A DNA stretch of 53,948 nt from JBDTES01 sp039922435 (GCA_039922435.1 JBDTES010000026.1:1-53948); one strand, 5' to 3'. Shown: positions 1-9,226, numbered from the stretch's first letter. A program made the numbers and translations. The notes: a model not told the origin generated them from the letters alone.

Positions 1-180
1 GCCGGCTATCGTTCACGTAACGAAAGTGGCCCATTGCGTCAGAAGCGCAGTGACACCTTAGTTAAGCCCATCGAGAAAGATTATGGTGTGGACTTCAACG
101 TTCATGGCAATATGAAACTCGGCACCCTCTTGAAAAAGACGGGTGAAGCGTCACTCAACGACTTACTGCACAAACAGTAG
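1..180 (+). CDS. 3' end of small hypothetical protein (partial)
   Basis: Frame 1 is open from the window edge to a TAG at 178-180 and gives 59 residues beginning AGYRSRNESGPLRQKR and ending NDLLHKQ. The start lies outside the window. The composition is polar and basic with no membrane segment, so a soluble cytoplasmic protein is likely. I half-recognise the pattern (AGYRSR, then a K/R-rich RSDTLVKPIE stretch, then LGTLL) as a small uncharacterised family found in diverse bacteria, but I can give no function. It is followed by a hairpin and then by a decayed gene on the other strand. Confidence 0.6.
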   Translation, partial: AGYRSRNESGPLRQKRSDTLVKPIEKDYGVDFNVHGNMKLGTLLKKTGEASLNDLLHKQ

Positions 181-182
181 CT

Positions 183-218
183 GAGTGAGAGGAAAGGGCA
201 CAAACTCCCCACTCACTC
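183..218 (+). terminator. Possible hairpin terminator after the first gene
   Basis: GAGTGAG at 183-189 is complementary to CTCACTC at 212-218, and the right arm is followed by GTTTCTT. The 22-nt loop is long and the T-run is poor, so this is only a weak terminator candidate. Its position directly after the stop codon at 178-180 is the main support. Confidence 0.25.
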
Positions 219-273
219 GTTTCTTCGAATACATTGTAGCATAAGCACTATGCTTAATCGTTATACTTCAGCC

Positions 274-441
274 CTACTGATTGTCCTCATCCAGGACAAT
301 AGTTTCTCCGCTCATCGGCTCCTGGGCCTCAACACTAGTGATCCGGCAATAGAAGTTGTAAGCCGATAGATTAGATATCTCACCCTTCTCGATGTATGGC
401 TCGAACAGCGGCAGTAACAGTTCTTCATCTTTCGGGCTGCG
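274..441 (-). pseudogene. Decayed C-terminus of a VirD4/TraG-like (type IV secretion) ATPase
   Basis: On the minus strand, 55 codons are open between an in-frame TAA (442-444) and a TAG (274-276), with no usable start at the beginning. The peptide starts RSPKDEELLLPLFEPYIEKG, continues with EISNLSAYNFYCRI and ends with QEPMSGETIVLDED. The order of D-x-E-x-L, FEP, NL-x-x-YN-x-Y and a terminal P-x-S-x-x-T block is typical of the C-terminal tail of type IV secretion or conjugation coupling ATPases, where the last block usually reads PFSA-T. Only the tail survives and no other part of the ATPase is visible nearby, so I read it as a gene relic. The family call rests on pattern memory and was not searched. 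Confidence 0.5.
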
Positions 442-622
442 TTATTTCAACTCTTTTTGACACAGTTATAGAGTGACATTATGACAATTATATAAAATAG
501 CGAAACGTAAGCCAGAAGTCGTCAAGAAATAAGCGTATAATCCCTAGTAGGAGAGGATTTGAACTATTACGGAGCCTACCGTCAGATAACCCTACAAAGC
601 CGTAATTTGGTAAGAACATGAT

Positions 623-3600
623 ATGAAAAAGCGTTCTCCCCAGCCTAGCGATATCCAGAAGAAGCAAGTAGCATTCCCGATTGTTGGCGTTGGAGCCTCG
701 GCTGGCGGTCTGGAAACATTTACCCAGTTCCTTCGTTCATTGCCATTAACTACCGGGATGGCGTTTGTGCTGGTACAACACCTTGACCCCAAGCATAAAA
801 GTAGCCTTTCAGATTTATTAACTAAGGCTACTGCGTTGCCAGTTCATGACATAGAAGACGGCGTAAAATTACAGCCAAATTGTGTTTACGTTATCCCGAC
901 TAATAGAGACCTAACTATAAGCGAAGGCGTGCTACGCCTACATAAGAGGGAACAAACCAAGCAGCCAACTCACCCGATTGATCGTTTTTTTATCTCACTA
1001 GCCCAAGATCAGCAACTTAATGCTATTGGAGTAGTATTTTCAGGAGGAGATGGTGATGGCAGCAAGGGCTTACAAGCAATTAAAGCAGCTGGCGGCGTCT
1101 GCTTCGCCCAAGATCAGACGGCAGCATTTCCGAGCATGCCGGAATCGGCCATTGCTACTGGTGTAGTAGATTTCATTCTGTCACCAGAGGGTATTGCTAA
1201 AGCACTGGGACGTATTTCTAATCAGCTGCCCGTTTCAAGCACTAGCTTAATACAAGCTCAACCAGGCCAAAGTGAGGACGCCGAACAGCTGCAAGAGATT
1301 TTAAGCCTTTTACGCCTGCAGACTGGTACTGACCTTAGTCAGTATAAGACGACAACCCTAAAACGACGGATTAGCCGCCGCCTTATCGTCAATAACTTGG
1401 ATAGTTTATCAGCCTACATAACATGTCTAGAAAATAACCGACCTGAGGCAGACGCTCTACTTAAGGATATGCTTATCAATGTAACCAGCTTTTTTCGAGA
1501 TCCGTCGGCTTTAGCAGAACTACAACGGACCGTCTTGCCGGCATTAGTTATCAACCATCCTGACGACAAACCGCTGCGCGTTTGGGTGGCTGGCTGTGCG
1601 AATGGCGAAGAAGCCTATTCGTTGGCGATTATTATTCAGGAGTTTTTAGGTAAACGGTCTCTGAGCATACCGGTACAGGTTTTTGCGACTGACCTTAGTG
1701 GGGCCGCCATTGCCGAGGCTCGCCGTGGACAATATACGGCTGAGACAGTCAGCAAAGTTTCCCAACAACGCCTTAAACAGTTTTTTATTCATCAGGGAGA
1801 GAACTATCAAATCGTGCAGTCGATTCGGGATATGTGTGTCTTTGCCCCCCATAACTTGGTGGCTGACCCACCGTTCTCTGGGCTCGATATAGTCAGCTGC
1901 TGCAATGTCTTAATATACTTGCAACCAGCGTTGCAGCTAAGGCTGCTCAGAACTTTCCACTACGCTTTAAAGCCTGCCGGCTATCTGATACTTGGAACTT
2001 CTGAAACAGTGGGATCGTCGCGGACCTTATTTAGCCCAGTGGACAAAAAGCATAAAATATACCACCGAAAAGACGGAGTAACTCCCTTGCAATTGGAGAG
2101 GCCGTATCCGGCGCAACCTGGGAATAGCTCTGATACAATCAAGCCCCTGAATGAGGTTACTAACGGTGAAACGGAAGTTGGTCGAGCGGTTGATAGGCTA
2201 CTACTGTCAAGATATGTACCGGCTAGCGTGGTGGTTGATCTCGACCTAGAAATCATCCAGTTTCGCGGGGTAACCAGCCCTTATTTGCAACCGGCCTCAG
2301 GTAGAGCCAGTCTTAATCTCCTGAAAATGGCTAGTCCTAGTTTGTCTCATGCGCTCCGCAGGGCTGTCAATAATGTTCAAAAGAACCATATGCCCTATAA
2401 AAAAGACGGCTTAGTGATTAAAGACGGTGATACGGTTCGAGAAGTTGCCATCGAAGTTATGCCTCTACCGGCAATCAGCCAGGGTCATCTCTTGGTAATT
2501 TTTACTGATACTGCCACAGCCAGCGCTGTCCAGGCTGCTGCTGTTTCAACTACCGGACACTCTTCAAAAGCACTAGTAACCAGCGTCAAAGATCAGCGCA
2601 TATCTACCCTCGAACAAGAAGCAGAGGCTGCTCAGGTGGAGGTAAAGCGTCTGGCCGAAGAGCAAGAAGCCTACAACGAGGAATTACAGTCTTCCAATGA
2701 AGAGATACGCTCCAGTAACGAGGAATTACAAACACTGAATGAGGAGCTGGAAACTAGCGGCGAAGAGCTGCAATCAACCAACGAGGAACTGCAAACACTG
2801 AATCGGGAGCTACGTACTATCAATGAACAGATCAACGCAGCCCGTAACTACATCGACGCGATTACCCAAACTGTTCGTGATCCCTTCGTTGTTTTGGGGA
2901 CTGACTTACGTGTCGTCAGTGCAAATGACAATTTTTACAAGATGTTTAAGGTAGCTAAAAAAGATACCGCCGGAAAGTTAATCTATGAGATAGGAAACAA
3001 TCAATGGGATATTCCTGAACTTAGAGAGTTACTTGAGAAGATACTGCCAGAGCGTACCGTGTTTAATGATTTTGAAGTTACCCATGATTTTCCTGGCATC
3101 GGGCTTAAGAACATGCTTCTCAACGCGAGGCAAATTGATCACGATCAACTTATCCTGTTAGCCATTGAGGATATTACTGAGCGGCAAGAAGCTGCCCAGG
3201 ATCTACAAAATCGGACAGATAGTCTTCGCTTCATGGCTGAATCTATGCCCCAAAAAGTGTTTACGGCCGAGCCGAACGGTGACATCGACTACTTTAACCC
3301 CCAGTGGAGTGAGTATACCGGGCTACCTTTTAATCAGATTAAGGCTTGGGGTTGGACCCAACTTGTTCATCCCGATGACGTTGATGAGAATGTCAAGCAG
3401 TGGCAACAGTCGATTGACAGCGGTGAACCATTCTATCTGGAGCACCGGCTTCGTCGAGCTGATGGTGAGTACCGCTGGCATTTGAACCGGGCTCAACCGA
3501 TGCGTGATGAGCACCATAAGATTATAAAATGGATGGGCTCTGACACCGACATTGATGACTTGAAGCATGGTGAAGAGATAAAAATCCGTCTGGATCTGTT

Positions 3601-4315
3601 AACAAAGCAACGCAACGCGCTTATTAAATTAAATAATCTGAAAAGTGAATTCGCGGCTCTGGCATCGCACCAGCTAAGAACACCCGCTACTGCTGTTAAG
3701 CAGTACATCAGTCTACTCATGGACGAGTACGTGGGCGAAGTATCAGCTGAACAGTTGCAGTATCTCCAAATAGCTTATGATAGCAACGAACGGCAGCTGA
3801 CTATTATCAATGACTTGTTAAAAACCGTGCAATTAGAATCTAACGACTTCAAACTGAATAAATCTCAACAGAATATTGTAGAGCTAGTATCGGAAGTTAT
3901 AACCCAGCTCGAACCCATTTTTGAACTGCGCAAGCAAACCGTAATTCTTGATACTGATAAACAAAGTATTTCTGCAACAGTTGATCCTTTAGAAATGAAA
4001 CTGGCGATCACGAATCTGATTGAGAACGCCAGCAAATACACTTTCCCTGGGAAAGGGATTACAGTGCTGGTTAAAGAAAAGAACCATAAGATACAAATTA
4101 GCGTCCGTGATGAAGGCGTGGGTATAACTAAAGCAGACATTTCACGGATATTCGATAAATTTACCAGAGTGAATAACGAACTGTCTGATACAGTCAGCGG
4201 TTCAGGTCTGGGATTGTATTGGGTTAAAAAGATTGTAAAAATACATAAAGGAACAGTGGAAGTAGTGTCTGCCCCGAATAAAGGGTCGACCTTCAAGATA
4301 AGCCTGCCCCAATGA
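623..4315 (+). CDS. CheB-CheR-PAS-histidine kinase fusion protein
   Basis: This is a 1230-residue multidomain signalling protein with no membrane segment, so it is probably cytoplasmic. Residues 17-200 are a CheB-type methylesterase domain with its catalytic triad apparently intact (S26 in GASAGG, H53 in QHLDP, D145 in SGGDGDG). Residues about 220-485 are a CheR-type SAM-dependent methyltransferase (TSFFRD near 288, VWVAGCANGEEAYSLA near 320, NVLIYL near 428). A PAS-like segment follows, then a coiled coil of NEELQ-type repeats (about 675-740), then two PAS/PAC units (about 742-855 and 865-980). The kinase core has the HisKA phospho-acceptor H1016 (SHQLRTP), N-box N1135, G1 DEGVGI and G2 GSGLGL. 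Its stop overlaps the next gene's start (ATGA), so the downstream response regulator is the likely phosphorylation partner. No MCP, CheA or CheW gene is in the window. Confidence 0.93.
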   Translation: MKKRSPQPSDIQKKQVAFPIVGVGASAGGLETFTQFLRSLPLTTGMAFVLVQHLDPKHKSSLSDLLTKATALPVHDIEDGVKLQPNCVYVIPTNRDLTISEGVLRLHKREQTKQPTHPIDRFFISLAQDQQLNAIGVVFSGGDGDGSKGLQAIKAAGGVCFAQDQTAAFPSMPESAIATGVVDFILSPEGIAKALGRISNQLPVSSTSLIQAQPGQSEDAEQLQEILSLLRLQTGTDLSQYKTTTLKRRISRRLIVNNLDSLSAYITCLENNRPEADALLKDMLINVTSFFRDPSALAELQRTVLPALVINHPDDKPLRVWVAGCANGEEAYSLAIIIQEFLGKRSLSIPVQVFATDLSGAAIAEARRGQYTAETVSKVSQQRLKQFFIHQGENYQIVQSIRDMCVFAPHNLVADPPFSGLDIVSCCNVLIYLQPALQLRLLRTFHYALKPAGYLILGTSETVGSSRTLFSPVDKKHKIYHRKDGVTPLQLERPYPAQPGNSSDTIKPLNEVTNGETEVGRAVDRLLLSRYVPASVVVDLDLEIIQFRGVTSPYLQPASGRASLNLLKMASPSLSHALRRAVNNVQKNHMPYKKDGLVIKDGDTVREVAIEVMPLPAISQGHLLVIFTDTATASAVQAAAVSTTGHSSKALVTSVKDQRISTLEQEAEAAQVEVKRLAEEQEAYNEELQSSNEEIRSSNEELQTLNEELETSGEELQSTNEELQTLNRELRTINEQINAARNYIDAITQTVRDPFVVLGTDLRVVSANDNFYKMFKVAKKDTAGKLIYEIGNNQWDIPELRELLEKILPERTVFNDFEVTHDFPGIGLKNMLLNARQIDHDQLILLAIEDITERQEAAQDLQNRTDSLRFMAESMPQKVFTAEPNGDIDYFNPQWSEYTGLPFNQIKAWGWTQLVHPDDVDENVKQWQQSIDSGEPFYLEHRLRRADGEYRWHLNRAQPMRDEHHKIIKWMGSDTDIDDLKHGEEIKIRLDLLTKQRNALIKLNNLKSEFAALASHQLRTPATAVKQYISLLMDEYVGEVSAEQLQYLQIAYDSNERQLTIINDLLKTVQLESNDFKLNKSQQNIVELVSEVITQLEPIFELRKQTVILDTDKQSISATVDPLEMKLAITNLIENASKYTFPGKGITVLVKEKNHKIQISVRDEGVGITKADISRIFDKFTRVNNELSDTVSGSGLGLYWVKKIVKIHKGTVEVVSAPNKGSTFKISLPQ

Positions 4316-4707
4316 ATAAAAACTATCGCATACTAATAATCGAAGATGAGATTATCCTACAGGACGTATATAAGCTTGTCCTGAGTCTGCAGGGCTATCA
4401 GGTATATACCGCTAACAACGGCGCCGCGGGCCTGATCATGGTCAAGAAACACAAACCTGATGTCATACTGTTGGATATTTTTATGCCAGTAATGGATGGG
4501 CTAGAATTTATGAAGAACATTAATCTGAAAGACTACCCTAAATCAAAGATTATCGTTTACACCAATCTGACCGACAGCACTACCGAGGAAAAGGTGTTGC
4601 GGTTGGGTGCTTCTAAGTACGTTCTAAAATCGAGTATGAAACCACAAGATTTAATCGATATGGTCACAGAGTGTTTAACGAACCAGGAAACGGATAAGAT
4701 TAGCTAG
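4312..4707 (+). CDS. Single-domain response regulator (REC)
   Basis: This is a 131-residue stand-alone receiver domain. The acidic pocket is IIEDE (residues 9-13), the phospho-acceptor is D55 in ILLDIFMPVMDG, the switch Thr/Ser region reads VYTNLTD, and the conserved lysine is K106 in YVLKSS. There is no output domain, so it must act by protein contact or as a phosphate sink. The start codon overlaps the kinase stop by 4 bp, which indicates translational coupling and a cognate pair. Confidence 0.92.
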   Translation: MNKNYRILIIEDEIILQDVYKLVLSLQGYQVYTANNGAAGLIMVKKHKPDVILLDIFMPVMDGLEFMKNINLKDYPKSKIIVYTNLTDSTTEEKVLRLGASKYVLKSSMKPQDLIDMVTECLTNQETDKIS

Positions 4708-5022
4708 AAGATCATTAGAGGACACCGAGTGTAACAGTACTTCAGTCCTGGTACTTCTTATTACTGTGCTTACGCTCGGCATAGTTTTCCATTGTGTTAT
4801 TCTGCTTAAATAGCGCTGGATAGCACCACGTTTACGCTTTAGTAACGAAGAGATAAGCACTGTAGCTCAGAGCTCCCGGCTAGTACTAGTTAACACCTAT
4901 AGAGGAAATCTTTCTATACTCTCGTGAGAGGCAGCGACAATCCTCTATGTTTAATTATAGACTGCGCTCAAATAAATATTTATATATAATAGCTATTGGA
5001 TATAACGTCTCCGGAGCTTGTC
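4708..5022. other. Intergenic region, no gene recognised
   Basis: No frame here reads like a protein. A 7-bp inverted repeat (4899-4905 with 4942-4948) is separated by 36 nt and is too weak to call a terminator. The last 60 bp are AT-rich and could hold the promoter of the esterase gene. A Shine-Dalgarno GGAG at 5013-5016 sets that gene's start at 5023. Confidence 0.4.
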
Positions 5023-6333
5023 ATGAATGATTACTTATTTAGTCAGAATTTAATAATAGTGTTGAGCCTCTTATCAGGCATATTATGTTATGTTTTGTTT
5101 AAGAATTTGTATAAAAAATCAGGTAAGAAAAAGTTCTTAACCATTGGGCTGTATAGCGGCTTACTACTTTTGGTTGAGATATTCCTATGTGCAAAGCTAT
5201 TTGGACTTGATAATATCCCGATAGCTGCGTATTTCATCGTCTATATATGTGGCTTTATTCTGATAGCTGTCGCTCTGTCGCTGGGTCATAATAAGTTACT
5301 GCTTTTAATAGGAATTCCAGCTTTTATAAGCAGTTTTATACTACTGGCTACTACGATCAATGATTTTTATCAGTATTTTCCTAATCTAAGTTCAATCTTT
5401 GTGCAAAATTATATCAAATCCCATAGTACGTCTTCCGTATCAGAAACACATATTGGGCAGCAGTATAGGGTGGGTTCAATCGAACAAAAGATGTTTGGTA
5501 ATAGTAATAGCAAAGGCTCCGTGATGGCCGTGAACATGCCTGGTGATGTTTCAGGCCTGAAAGCTAGAAGTGGCTACGTTTATTTGCCACCAGCTTATTT
5601 TGATAAAGCTTCCTCGGACATCAAATTTCCAGTCATAGTCTTATTAACTGGTACTCCCGGCAATCCAGTCAGTTGGCTACAGGGTGGCCTGCTAGTTAGC
5701 ACGATGGATAGCTTTACTAACCGTCATAAGGGTATTGCCCCGATAGTTGTAATTGCTGATCATTCAGGAAGTTTCACTAATGACACTGAGTGCTTAGACA
5801 GCTCTCATGGAAATGCCGAAACTTATTTAACTGTTGATGTGCCCAATTATATTAAATCTCACTATAGGGTAGCTAGCAATCCAGTGAACTGGGGGATTGG
5901 TGGCTTTAGTGAAGGCGGTATGTGTGCCGCCATGCTGGCCTTAACTAACCAGGATATCTTTAGACACTTTTTGGATATGAGTGGTGATCCTAATCCTTTC
6001 CTGAGTGATTATAGTCAGACTTTGCCAGTACTTTTTCATAACTCTAAGAAGGATCAGAGAGAACATGATATAGATTGGCTGTTAGAGAACGTTGAATTAA
6101 AGCCACAATTATCGGCACAATTTGCAATCGGAAGTCAGGATAGTAGGAAGTTGATCGGAGAGATGCGACGTAGCTATCACTACTCGTCGAAGCGTAATAT
6201 TCCAACCTCATTCAATATTATTGCTAACCAAGGACACTCTTTTAGTGCTTGGTCGCAAGCATACAGTGATGCCTTACCTAGGCTGTCATATTATCTAGGA
6301 GCAACTAACTGTGAGAACAATTGTGGTGATTGA
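5023..6333 (+). CDS. Membrane-anchored alpha/beta-hydrolase esterase (Ag85/esterase D-like)
   Basis: This 436-residue protein has four predicted N-terminal membrane helices in the first 120 residues, then a linker and an esterase domain on the outer face. The hydrolase core shows VIVLLTGTPGNP (strand and oxyanion region), the nucleophile elbow GGFSEGG with S296, and a GHSFSAW block supplying H405. The layout (four helices plus an esterase D/mycolyltransferase-like domain) matches a family common in Actinobacteria; the substrate is unknown. I chose the ATG at 5023 because GGAG sits 6 nt upstream; a TTG at 4996 would add nine residues. The gene stands alone, upstream of the surface-protein locus, so a role in envelope lipid or glycan esters is possible but is inference. 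Confidence 0.8.
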   Translation: MNDYLFSQNLIIVLSLLSGILCYVLFKNLYKKSGKKKFLTIGLYSGLLLLVEIFLCAKLFGLDNIPIAAYFIVYICGFILIAVALSLGHNKLLLLIGIPAFISSFILLATTINDFYQYFPNLSSIFVQNYIKSHSTSSVSETHIGQQYRVGSIEQKMFGNSNSKGSVMAVNMPGDVSGLKARSGYVYLPPAYFDKASSDIKFPVIVLLTGTPGNPVSWLQGGLLVSTMDSFTNRHKGIAPIVVIADHSGSFTNDTECLDSSHGNAETYLTVDVPNYIKSHYRVASNPVNWGIGGFSEGGMCAAMLALTNQDIFRHFLDMSGDPNPFLSDYSQTLPVLFHNSKKDQREHDIDWLLENVELKPQLSAQFAIGSQDSRKLIGEMRRSYHYSSKRNIPTSFNIIANQGHSFSAWSQAYSDALPRLSYYLGATNCENNCGD

Positions 6334-6492
6334 TACGTAGATTCCTTTGACCGATATCCCAAGTTTTAATTATGAAGGTATCTTACATATTAAAATCATA
6401 GGATAAGTAACTTAGCGTGATTTGACTAGTCGATTTTGTATAACGGTGCCGCTGACACCTAACTAAATAAATTATTACCGTTACCGCTTAGG

Positions 6493-6521
6493 TGGACGAG
6501 CTGGCGTTTGCAAGCTATAAT
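6493..6521 (+). promoter_or_regulatory. Promoter, leaderless type, for 6532 gene
   Basis: The -10 is a perfect TATAAT at 6516-6521, with a weak -35 TGGACG at 6493-6498 (17-bp spacer). The -10 ends 10 nt before the ATG at 6532 and no Shine-Dalgarno sequence is present, so the transcript should begin at or within a few bases of the start codon. Confidence 0.55.
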
Positions 6522-6531
6522 TCGTGCTAAT

Positions 6532-7575
6532 ATGACCTCTATTGATAATCGAAGCCTGATTTGTAGTTTGCAGCGGACCATTATAGCCATATTTTATATA
6601 GGCTTAATCATTATACCTGTATCTGTTTATGCTAATAGTTACGAGGTTAATGCTGCTGTTCCATATGCAGCATCTACCCAGGCCGCTGTGATTGATACGG
6701 GCTTAGATGGCACGACAGTCCACGCTGCCTTGCTTACTATAACTGGTAGTTGCCAACTCATGAACCCAGTTGGAGCAGTGTCTATTACTGATAATGGTTC
6801 AGCGGTCGGCTCAACAACTTGTAATGGCAATTTTAGTCTACAAATTGTACTTTCACAGGGACAGAATCGACTAGTTGCTCGCACTGTCAATCCGTCAAAT
6901 ATATACGGCCCCGACAGTAGTGCGGTCGTCGTCACGCTAGTACTGCCGGTAAATATCGTTACGCCTACTCTACCACTACCGGTGGCTAATACTAATCATG
7001 ATAACCAGACGCCAGCGCAGCTGGTAACTGCAACTAATATCGGACGAGCAAGTGCGCTTACGGCCACCCCAACTGAATCGTTTTCTGTCATGGATAGCCA
7101 TACGCACTCAGCCACGATTCAAATATTGATTGGTGGCGGGACTAAGCCGTATTCCATTAATCTGAATTGGGGAGATGGTACCGTAGAATCACACGGTATT
7201 GCCGAACCAGGAACGTACAACTTTAATCATACTTATCAGCAGGCGGGTAGTTATATAGTTAAGGTAGAGTTAAATGACGCGCAGGGCGCTGCTAGTGTGT
7301 TTAATTATGCTGTACTCAACGGTTACAAATCACCAGTTAACGCAGTAAAAATTGCAGCCCCAAACGTCATCAGCCGGTCAGATAGTCAATATTCGGTCGA
7401 TGCTATTATTATTTTTACTGTTATCGGTATTTTTGTGGCTCTTAGTAGTTATTTGTTTGGAGTTCGTCACGCCAAAGCTCTTGCCAAAAGATATTACCAG
7501 CAATTATCTATAAATAGAGCGCGTAGAAAACGATTGCGCTTAGCTAGGGCAAAGAGAGCCAGTAGCAAAAAATGA
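6532..7575 (+). CDS. Surface protein with Ig-like and PKD domains, C-terminal membrane anchor
   Basis: This 347-residue protein has an N-terminal signal or membrane segment (residues about 17-36, ending VSVYA). An Ig-like domain with a TITGSC...GNFSLQIVLSQGQN pattern typical of bacterial adhesins follows. Next is a PKD domain (INLNWGDGTVESHG, then YNFNHTYQQAGSYIVKVEL). A C-terminal membrane helix (AIIIFTVIGIFVALSSYLF) leads to a strongly basic cytoplasmic tail rich in Arg and Lys. The extracellular part is probably a binding or structural module. The start at 6532 is chosen over a TTG at 6508 because the promoter -10 (6516-6521) lies between them. The stop overlaps the next gene by 4 bp. Confidence 0.8.
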   Translation: MTSIDNRSLICSLQRTIIAIFYIGLIIIPVSVYANSYEVNAAVPYAASTQAAVIDTGLDGTTVHAALLTITGSCQLMNPVGAVSITDNGSAVGSTTCNGNFSLQIVLSQGQNRLVARTVNPSNIYGPDSSAVVVTLVLPVNIVTPTLPLPVANTNHDNQTPAQLVTATNIGRASALTATPTESFSVMDSHTHSATIQILIGGGTKPYSINLNWGDGTVESHGIAEPGTYNFNHTYQQAGSYIVKVELNDAQGAASVFNYAVLNGYKSPVNAVKIAAPNVISRSDSQYSVDAIIIFTVIGIFVALSSYLFGVRHAKALAKRYYQQLSINRARRKRLRLARAKRASSKK

Positions 7576-8135
7576 AGAAAGGTCTAGTGGTTGTTTTTTT
7601 AGTTGTAGCGGGTGGATTGAGTTATGTCAGCTATAGTTGGCTACATAGTCCGGTGAACACTATGGTGAACAATAATAGCGTTGATAGTACTAATACGGTT
7701 TTAGGCGATGAGGTGAGTCTTAGCGATTGGCAAACCACCCTCTTTAGTACCCTTAAGACAGATTCTTTGCAAGTGAAACAGACTGTCGAAACTCTTTCCG
7801 GCTCGACGCTCGGAAGTTATCTCCTGACTAGCATGTCTGGGTTAAATAGTGATCAAGTTGGCGTTACAGTTGCCAGTCTCGGCAATGGGGATCTTAGTAG
7901 TGTTACTGCCATCGAATTGCGTCGCAGTCAGTCGGAAATTTATAAGGGTGTGGCTTGTAGCCCCAGTCTGACTGCATCAACTTGCTTTGTTCGTGATGAT
8001 GATCATTATGAATCGAGCATGTTTTGGCAGCACGGCACTAATTATATTGCTGTGGTAGCCAGCGGGTCTCCTGAGCGCCGAGCTGAACTTAGCCAGTCTG
8101 TTACAAGCATTGTTTCGAACTGGCAGTGGCGATAG
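7572..8135 (+). CDS. Hypothetical secreted or membrane-anchored protein
   Basis: This 187-residue protein has one N-terminal hydrophobic segment (residues 3-24) that could be an uncleaved anchor, then an extracytoplasmic domain of about 160 residues. Two cysteines (in GVACSPS and STCFVRD) could form a disulfide. It overlaps the PKD gene by ATGA, so the two are very probably co-translated and may act together. The anchor plus small-domain layout and the C-terminal pattern loosely resemble the protein at 27756-28355, suggesting a small family, but this is by eye only. No function is recognised. Confidence 0.75.
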   Translation: MKKGLVVVFLVVAGGLSYVSYSWLHSPVNTMVNNNSVDSTNTVLGDEVSLSDWQTTLFSTLKTDSLQVKQTVETLSGSTLGSYLLTSMSGLNSDQVGVTVASLGNGDLSSVTAIELRRSQSEIYKGVACSPSLTASTCFVRDDDHYESSMFWQHGTNYIAVVASGSPERRAELSQSVTSIVSNWQWR

Positions 8136-8161
8136 GCTTCATTACTGAGGTAGTGAGATGA

Positions 8162-8167
8162 TACAAT
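8162..8167 (+). promoter_or_regulatory. -10 element (TACAAT), leaderless type
   Basis: TACAAT ends 6 nt before the ATG at 8174, with no Shine-Dalgarno sequence in between. The expected transcription start coincides with the start codon. Confidence 0.5.
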
Positions 8168-8173
8168 AGCGGC

Positions 8174-9226
8174 ATGCACAAGCTATTTGGAATTAGTTTA
8201 GGGGTAGGTTTATTTCTGTTCGGTATCACACCGAGCAGCACCAATTTTATGCTGAGGTCATATGATATCGGTTCTGGTGGAATCGGATCATCAAGTAGCA
8301 CATCCTACCGCTTGAATGGTGATACCGGTGAGCAATCCGGAACATTGCAATCATCTACGACATACGGTGTTGTTAGTGGCGTTAACACCACGATGAACGC
8401 TAGTGTTCCAGTAGCGCCAACCCTTACTAACCCCAGTAATTATTACGACCGTCTAAAGCTCATTTTAAACCCAGGTACCAGCCCGAGTGACACTAAATAT
8501 CTAATTGCGATTAGTAGCAATAATTTTGTTACAACTAATTATGTTCAAGCTGATCACAGTGTTGCAGGTAGCCAAGTAATCGCTAATTACCAGACATATA
8601 CTAGCTGGGGTGGCAGTAGTGGCTTCTTGATCCTTGGCCTGACTCCATCAACTTCCTATAAGGTCAAAGTTAAGGCTCTACAGGGTAATTTCTCGGGCAG
8701 CGCTTTTGGACCGACGGCTGGTGCGTCGACGGTAGCTACTTCTTTGAGTATGGGTCTTTCGACGACACTTAATCCGACGCCACCTTTCCCCGTCGGTTTC
8801 CCATCTCTAACAGCTGGTAGTGTGGTAGCGGGCAGTGCCGATGCCATTATAGCCCTAACTAGCAATGCAAATAATGGGGGAACCGTCTATACTCGGAGCG
8901 CCAATGCGGGTTTGCTGAGCGTACAAGCTGGTAACACCATCACGTCTGCAACTACAAACCTAAGTTCTGCAACTTCTGGCTATGGGGCCATCGTTATTGC
9001 TAATTCACAAGTGTCTGGTGGACCATTTACTGCACTAGGCCCATTCAATGGCAGTGCTAATAATATTGGGGCCTTAACTACTACTCTACAGCCCATTTTG
9101 ACATCGGTGGGACCTATAAGCGGTGGTAGCGGAACGGTTCGTTTTATGGCTAAATCCAGTACTATTACACCAAGCGCATCCGATTATTCTGATACTGTTA
9201 CATTTGTTATTGCGATGAACTTTTAA
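8174..9226 (+). CDS. Secreted surface protein, Fn3-like plus shared C-terminal domain
   Basis: This 350-residue protein has a short signal peptide (HKLFGISLGVGLFLFGI). The next ~50 residues (SSTNFMLRSYDIGSGGIGSS, then SYRLNGDTGEQSG) are of a type I associate with CPR secreted proteins. A fibronectin-III-like domain follows (PVAPTLTNPS to GLTPSTSYKVKVKAL). The last ~130 residues form a Ser/Thr/Gly/Asn-rich beta domain (ALTSNANNGGTVYTR ... ending SDYSDTVTFVIAMNF) that resembles the C-terminal domain of the next protein. There is no membrane anchor or sortase motif. It has its own promoter. Confidence 0.75.
   Translation: MHKLFGISLGVGLFLFGITPSSTNFMLRSYDIGSGGIGSSSSTSYRLNGDTGEQSGTLQSSTTYGVVSGVNTTMNASVPVAPTLTNPSNYYDRLKLILNPGTSPSDTKYLIAISSNNFVTTNYVQADHSVAGSQVIANYQTYTSWGGSSGFLILGLTPSTSYKVKVKALQGNFSGSAFGPTAGASTVATSLSMGLSTTLNPTPPFPVGFPSLTAGSVVAGSADAIIALTSNANNGGTVYTRSANAGLLSVQAGNTITSATTNLSSATSGYGAIVIANSQVSGGPFTALGPFNGSANNIGALTTTLQPILTSVGPISGGSGTVRFMAKSSTITPSASDYSDTVTFVIAMNF

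Noticed and set aside
4675..4860. A 61-codon minus-strand frame overlapping the end of the response regulator
   Set aside because: It overlaps a solid gene antisense, has no ribosome-binding site or promoter, and its residue composition is random-like.
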